A stretch of 64,000 bases of DNA. Source: 2-12-FULL-35-15 sp036386835. Its GTDB lineage: Bacteria > Bacteroidota > Bacteroidia > 2-12-FULL-35-15. Shown here piece after piece: positions 61,472 through 64,000 of this stretch; within the stretch, counting starts at the first letter, position 1, and each line of letters begins with the position of its first letter. Under the pieces are notes generated by a model. It was not told the origin of the DNA and made no database searches. It saw nothing but the letters and a program-made list of their open reading frames with translations. Location: positions 248,001-312,000 of the forward strand of contig DASVUX010000011.1 of the NCBI GenBank assembly GCA_036386835.1. Direction: 5' to 3'. Position numbers and translations under genes: made by a program.

Positions 61472-63283
61472 CTAATAATCCTGTATAATTGTAAACATCG
61501 CACTATTATCTACGGAGTCCTTCTTGGCAAAAAGAACAGCAGTTGCAGAATCAGCAGAAACGTATTTATTATTGGCTGCTTTAAAAGCAACAGTATTATC
61601 CCTGAGCTTTACTAAGGTAAAGGTTTCCCAGTCACCTATTGTGTTACGGCTTGCAGTAATTTCGTTGTTGAGCTGCAGTTCAGCGCAAAAAAACTTTTGT
61701 GATTTGGCACGAATAGAATGCCTGCCATCGCCAAAATCTATAAGTTCAAGTGCTTCCTGGTCACCCGGATTGATTTTATCGGCACTAACTGTGTTGCTCC
61801 CGGTTTGCACACATAGATATTTGCCATTATAAGAGCGTAAAAAAATTGTCTGCCTGCTTTTTTCTGACTTGCCACCAATAGTTAGCCTTTCCGGGGGCAC
61901 CTTTTCCAAGGTATCATTGATTGAGCCTTTTTTTGCAGCATCATAGTTTGGCAAATCAAGATAGTCCTTGTAATTGTCAATTTTGGCAAGCTTACCGAAT
62001 TGCCTGAAATAAAGCTCTCGTGTCATGCCTTCCCAGTGGAGCGTTTGTTTCTCGAATTGTATTGTCTGAAAGATATTGAGCCAGGTTAGAAACAAACAAG
62101 TTACTGCAAAGGCTACTGTAAATGCCTTTCGCGGGATTCTTAATATAAAGTTTACGAAGAATGCCAGCGGGATACAAAGTATAGGGTAGCAATCAATCAT
62201 GCTCCGCTGCCCGAAAGTGCCGCCATACCACCAGCACCACCAGGAAAAAATGATATAAATATTGAGAATCAAAAAGAGTATGATAGAAGTTCGGAACTTT
62301 TGGAGAGCCCTGTTCTTGATAAAAAGGCCAAAGAGTGCAAACCCCATTATTGGAGTATAGATGAGCCAGCCTTTCCGGAACCCAAAGAGGCCTTCCACAA
62401 TATGTGGGCTCCCAAAGAAAAATCTTTCATCACCATACGAATAAAACAGAAAATTACCCGTGGTAATATTCCAATAGATGCATTGAGGTATCCAGGTTAA
62501 GGCAACACAATAGAAAATAAGATTTAGTATAAAATATTCCTTTTTAAAGAAAGAAAGTTTTTGTTTGAAGCTTTCCGGTGAATTAACATTATATAGGAGA
62601 AAAAAGACTGAAACAATCAGGTTGCTGGGCCTGATCAGGGTGATAAGTCCTAAAATTATTCCAATAACTATTGAGAGTTTTCCACTTGGGTTTTCATGCC
62701 ATACGACCGTTAAGTACACAAAAACAGCAATGAGGCAGAAGTTATAGGTATGCGGCATGGGAGCAGATAGAGACGAATAGCAAAGCAGGTTTGTCCCCAG
62801 GCCAACAATTAATATTGTAATCGCGATTGTAAGGTCTGACAGGTGTAACCGGAAAAGAATTTTCCGGATAAAATGAAGGCCAATGCAAAGATAAAAGATG
62901 GCACTGATGAGGAGCGCAATTTTATAAGGTGCTGAAAACCCATTCAGATCATAACTAAGTAATTTCGCTGCTAGGTGCCCGGTAAAAAAGAATGGGGCAT
63001 ACATAACCGAGAGCCCCATAGTGGTCTTGATCAGTTTTTTTCCATCAGTAGTATATACGGGCCAGAAGAGGTAATAATTATCATCAAAACGGTAATCACT
63101 TTTCTCCAGCTTAATATCATCATAGATAAATTTGGCGGGCAGGTAGGAATAATACCAGTGAACATCGTGTTCGATCACCCGGTCTTGTTTTTGCCAGTTC
63201 TTAAAATTATAATCAAGTATAAGGCAGGTGAGGGCAACAATCAATATTGCAATACCGGACAATTGTATTTTTTTCAGCACCAT
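61472..63283 (-). CDS. Polytopic GT-C-like membrane protein fused to fascin-like beta-trefoil (paralogue)
   Basis: 603 residues, the close paralogue of the 598-residue protein downstream. The membrane core (about 10-440) has HDVHWYYSYLPAKFIYDD, MGLSVMYAPFFFTGHLAAKL, ITLIRPSNLI, FGFRKGWLIYTPIMGF and SWWCWWYGGTFGQRSMIDCY. The last ~125 residues hold three fascin-like repeats (LRSYNGKYLCVQTGSN; IRAKSQKFFCAELQLNNEIT with GDWETFTLV; FKAANNKYVSADSATAVLF). The fusion suggests a lipid-linked glycan enzyme with a built-in sugar-binding domain. Start at 63283 is 24 bases downstream of the conserved upstream motif. Both copies keep the Asp of the first loop, arguing for function. Confidence 0.72.
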   Translation of the reverse strand: MVLKKIQLSGIAILIVALTCLILDYNFKNWQKQDRVIEHDVHWYYSYLPAKFIYDDIKLEKSDYRFDDNYYLFWPVYTTDGKKLIKTTMGLSVMYAPFFFTGHLAAKLLSYDLNGFSAPYKIALLISAIFYLCIGLHFIRKILFRLHLSDLTIAITILIVGLGTNLLCYSSLSAPMPHTYNFCLIAVFVYLTVVWHENPSGKLSIVIGIILGLITLIRPSNLIVSVFFLLYNVNSPESFKQKLSFFKKEYFILNLIFYCVALTWIPQCIYWNITTGNFLFYSYGDERFFFGSPHIVEGLFGFRKGWLIYTPIMGFALFGLFIKNRALQKFRTSIILFLILNIYIIFSWWCWWYGGTFGQRSMIDCYPILCIPLAFFVNFILRIPRKAFTVAFAVTCLFLTWLNIFQTIQFEKQTLHWEGMTRELYFRQFGKLAKIDNYKDYLDLPNYDAAKKGSINDTLEKVPPERLTIGGKSEKSRQTIFLRSYNGKYLCVQTGSNTVSADKINPGDQEALELIDFGDGRHSIRAKSQKFFCAELQLNNEITASRNTIGDWETFTLVKLRDNTVAFKAANNKYVSADSATAVLFAKKDSVDNSAMFTIIQDY

Positions 63284-63307
63284 CAGGAGTGTTTCAATAA
63301 GGCGCGC

Positions 63308-63326
63308 TAAAAGTACATTTTGTTAC
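63308..63326 (-). promoter_or_regulatory. Shared upstream motif, copy 1
   Basis: On the minus strand GTAACAAAATGTACTTTTA, ending 24 bases before the ATG at 63283. It contains TACTTTTA, similar to the -7 consensus. Confidence 0.45.
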
Positions 63327-63395
63327 ATGGTTGTGCAAATCATGCGCGATTGAGGCTGGGAGAAAGTTTTACTTTCAGCAAAGTGTGAAGCGTAA

Positions 63396-64000
63396 TTATT
63401 TCTTGTGGAAGATGCGGGATTTCAGCAAGCCGGCTTTATTGAAAAAATAGGTGATAGAAACTCCCAGCACACCAAGTCCATAAATCATACTTCTTTTAAA
63501 GTTAATGGAAGAAGCTTCATCGAAGTATTTGGTCGGACATGTTACTTCAGCCACTTCAAAACCGGCATAGAATACCTGGGCAGCCATTTGGTTGTCAAAG
63601 ACAAAATCATCAGAATTTGCGTGATAATCTATTGTTTCAAGAACCTCCCGTGAAAAGGCCCGGTAACCAGTGTGATATTCGGAAAGCTTTTGGTTCATTA
63701 AAATGTTCTGGGACAAAGTAAGCACCCTGTTAAAAAAATACTTGTACAATGGCATTCCTCCCTTTAGGGCGCCCTTTCCAAGAATCCTCGAGCCGAATAC
63801 CGCGGGATACAGATCCTGCGCAATAATATTTGCCATCGAAGGGATCAGCTTCGGTGTATACTGATAATCGGGATGAAGCATTATAACGATATCTGCACCC
63901 AGTGAAAGCGCTTTGTCATAACAGCTTTTTTGATTGCCGCCATAACCTTTGTTCTTCTCATGCTTAATGATGTGCCTGATGCCTATTTTTGAGGCTACCT
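63396..64000 (-). CDS. Family 2 glycosyltransferase, N-terminus outside window
   Basis: The frame is open from 63396 to the window edge (about 200 residues seen); an internal ATG at 63881 is not the real start, because the upstream codons read KNKGYGGNQKSCYDKALSLG and ADIVIMLHPDYQY, the middle of a GT-A domain. HPDYQYTPKLIPSM carries the Asp motif that binds the metal-nucleotide-sugar in this subfamily, and EYHTGYRAFSREVLETI is typical of the DPM1/GtrB-like group. It probably loads a sugar on a lipid carrier or adds one to a glycan. It lies upstream of the two fascin-fused membrane genes on the same strand and so belongs with them. Confidence 0.85.
   Translation of the reverse strand, partial: VASKIGIRHIIKHEKNKGYGGNQKSCYDKALSLGADIVIMLHPDYQYTPKLIPSMANIIAQDLYPAVFGSRILGKGALKGGMPLYKYFFNRVLTLSQNILMNQKLSEYHTGYRAFSREVLETIDYHANSDDFVFDNQMAAQVFYAGFEVAEVTCPTKYFDEASSINFKRSMIYGLGVLGVSITYFFNKAGLLKSRIFHKK

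Noticed and set aside
63396..63881. A complete 161-residue protein starting at the ATG at 63881
   Set aside because: The codons upstream of that ATG continue a glycosyltransferase domain to the window edge, so the gene is only cut by the window.
1..64000. CRISPR arrays, rRNA, tRNA, insertion sequences and prophage genes
   Set aside because: No regularly spaced repeats, no conserved RNA-gene sequences and no transposase, integrase or phage proteins were recognised by eye; a tRNA scan could still find a missed one.

Overview
The window looks like a chromosomal segment of a Bacteroidota bacterium (Flavobacteriia/Chitinophagia/Sphingobacteriia-like; I cannot fix the genus). Evidence: a PorP/SprF protein, two very large proteins with gliding-motility type B C-terminal domains, two proteins with type A (Por secretion) C-terminal domains, a GldH lipoprotein, no obvious Shine-Dalgarno sequences, and repeated upstream matches to the Bacteroidota promoter (TTTG-N19/20-TANNTTTG; the copy before the family 2 glycosyltransferase at 54872 is perfect). 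No rRNA, tRNA, CRISPR array, transposase or phage gene was recognised.

Layout. 1-9.7 kb (minus): a partial PorP/SprF gene and two paralogous giant secreted proteins for the type IX secretion system (T9SS). 9.75-11.65 kb: a TMTC-like membrane/TPR protein. 11.76-15.5 kb: a large NtrY-type histidine kinase. 15.5-23.6 kb (plus): a B12-binding mutase subunit, enoyl-CoA hydratase, then a tight envelope/housekeeping run of flippase, dut, nucleotidyltransferase, TPR lipoprotein, DUF4292-like lipoprotein and EnvC-like amidase activator. 23.6-29.1 kb: tatA, gatA, a LysM lytic transglycosylase, an RhlE-type helicase and an exported degenerate Nudix protein. 29.1-30.7 kb (minus): a PLP enzyme and a DUF486 protein.

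30.7-36.9 kb is unusual. It is AT-rich and carries five ParB-binding (parS) palindromes within 1.43 kb beside and inside a methyltransferase gene and at the end of mnmG (gidA), then nadA, then a 607-bp gene-free AT-rich stretch with DnaA-box-like and iterated CTGTTARTN motifs, where gene direction switches from minus to plus. I read this as the chromosome's partitioning centre and a candidate replication origin.

36.9-51.2 kb: rpiB, an M28 peptidase, a LutB-like Fe-S protein, an SGNH hydrolase with a T9SS signal, ybeY, pgk, holB, ricT-like, gldH, penicillin-binding protein 1A, and the two subunits of 3-oxoacid CoA-transferase, the latter surrounded by REP-like palindromes.

51.2-64 kb is an accessory-looking envelope glycan region: five polytopic GT-C-like membrane proteins, two family 2 glycosyltransferases (one cut by the window edge), a GH5-like glycosidase and a lipoprotein. 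Two of the membrane proteins carry a C-terminal three-repeat fascin-like beta-trefoil that matches the stand-alone lipoprotein; two others end in a putative beta-sandwich instead. This modular set, probably making and binding a surface glycan, is the most likely undescribed system in the window.
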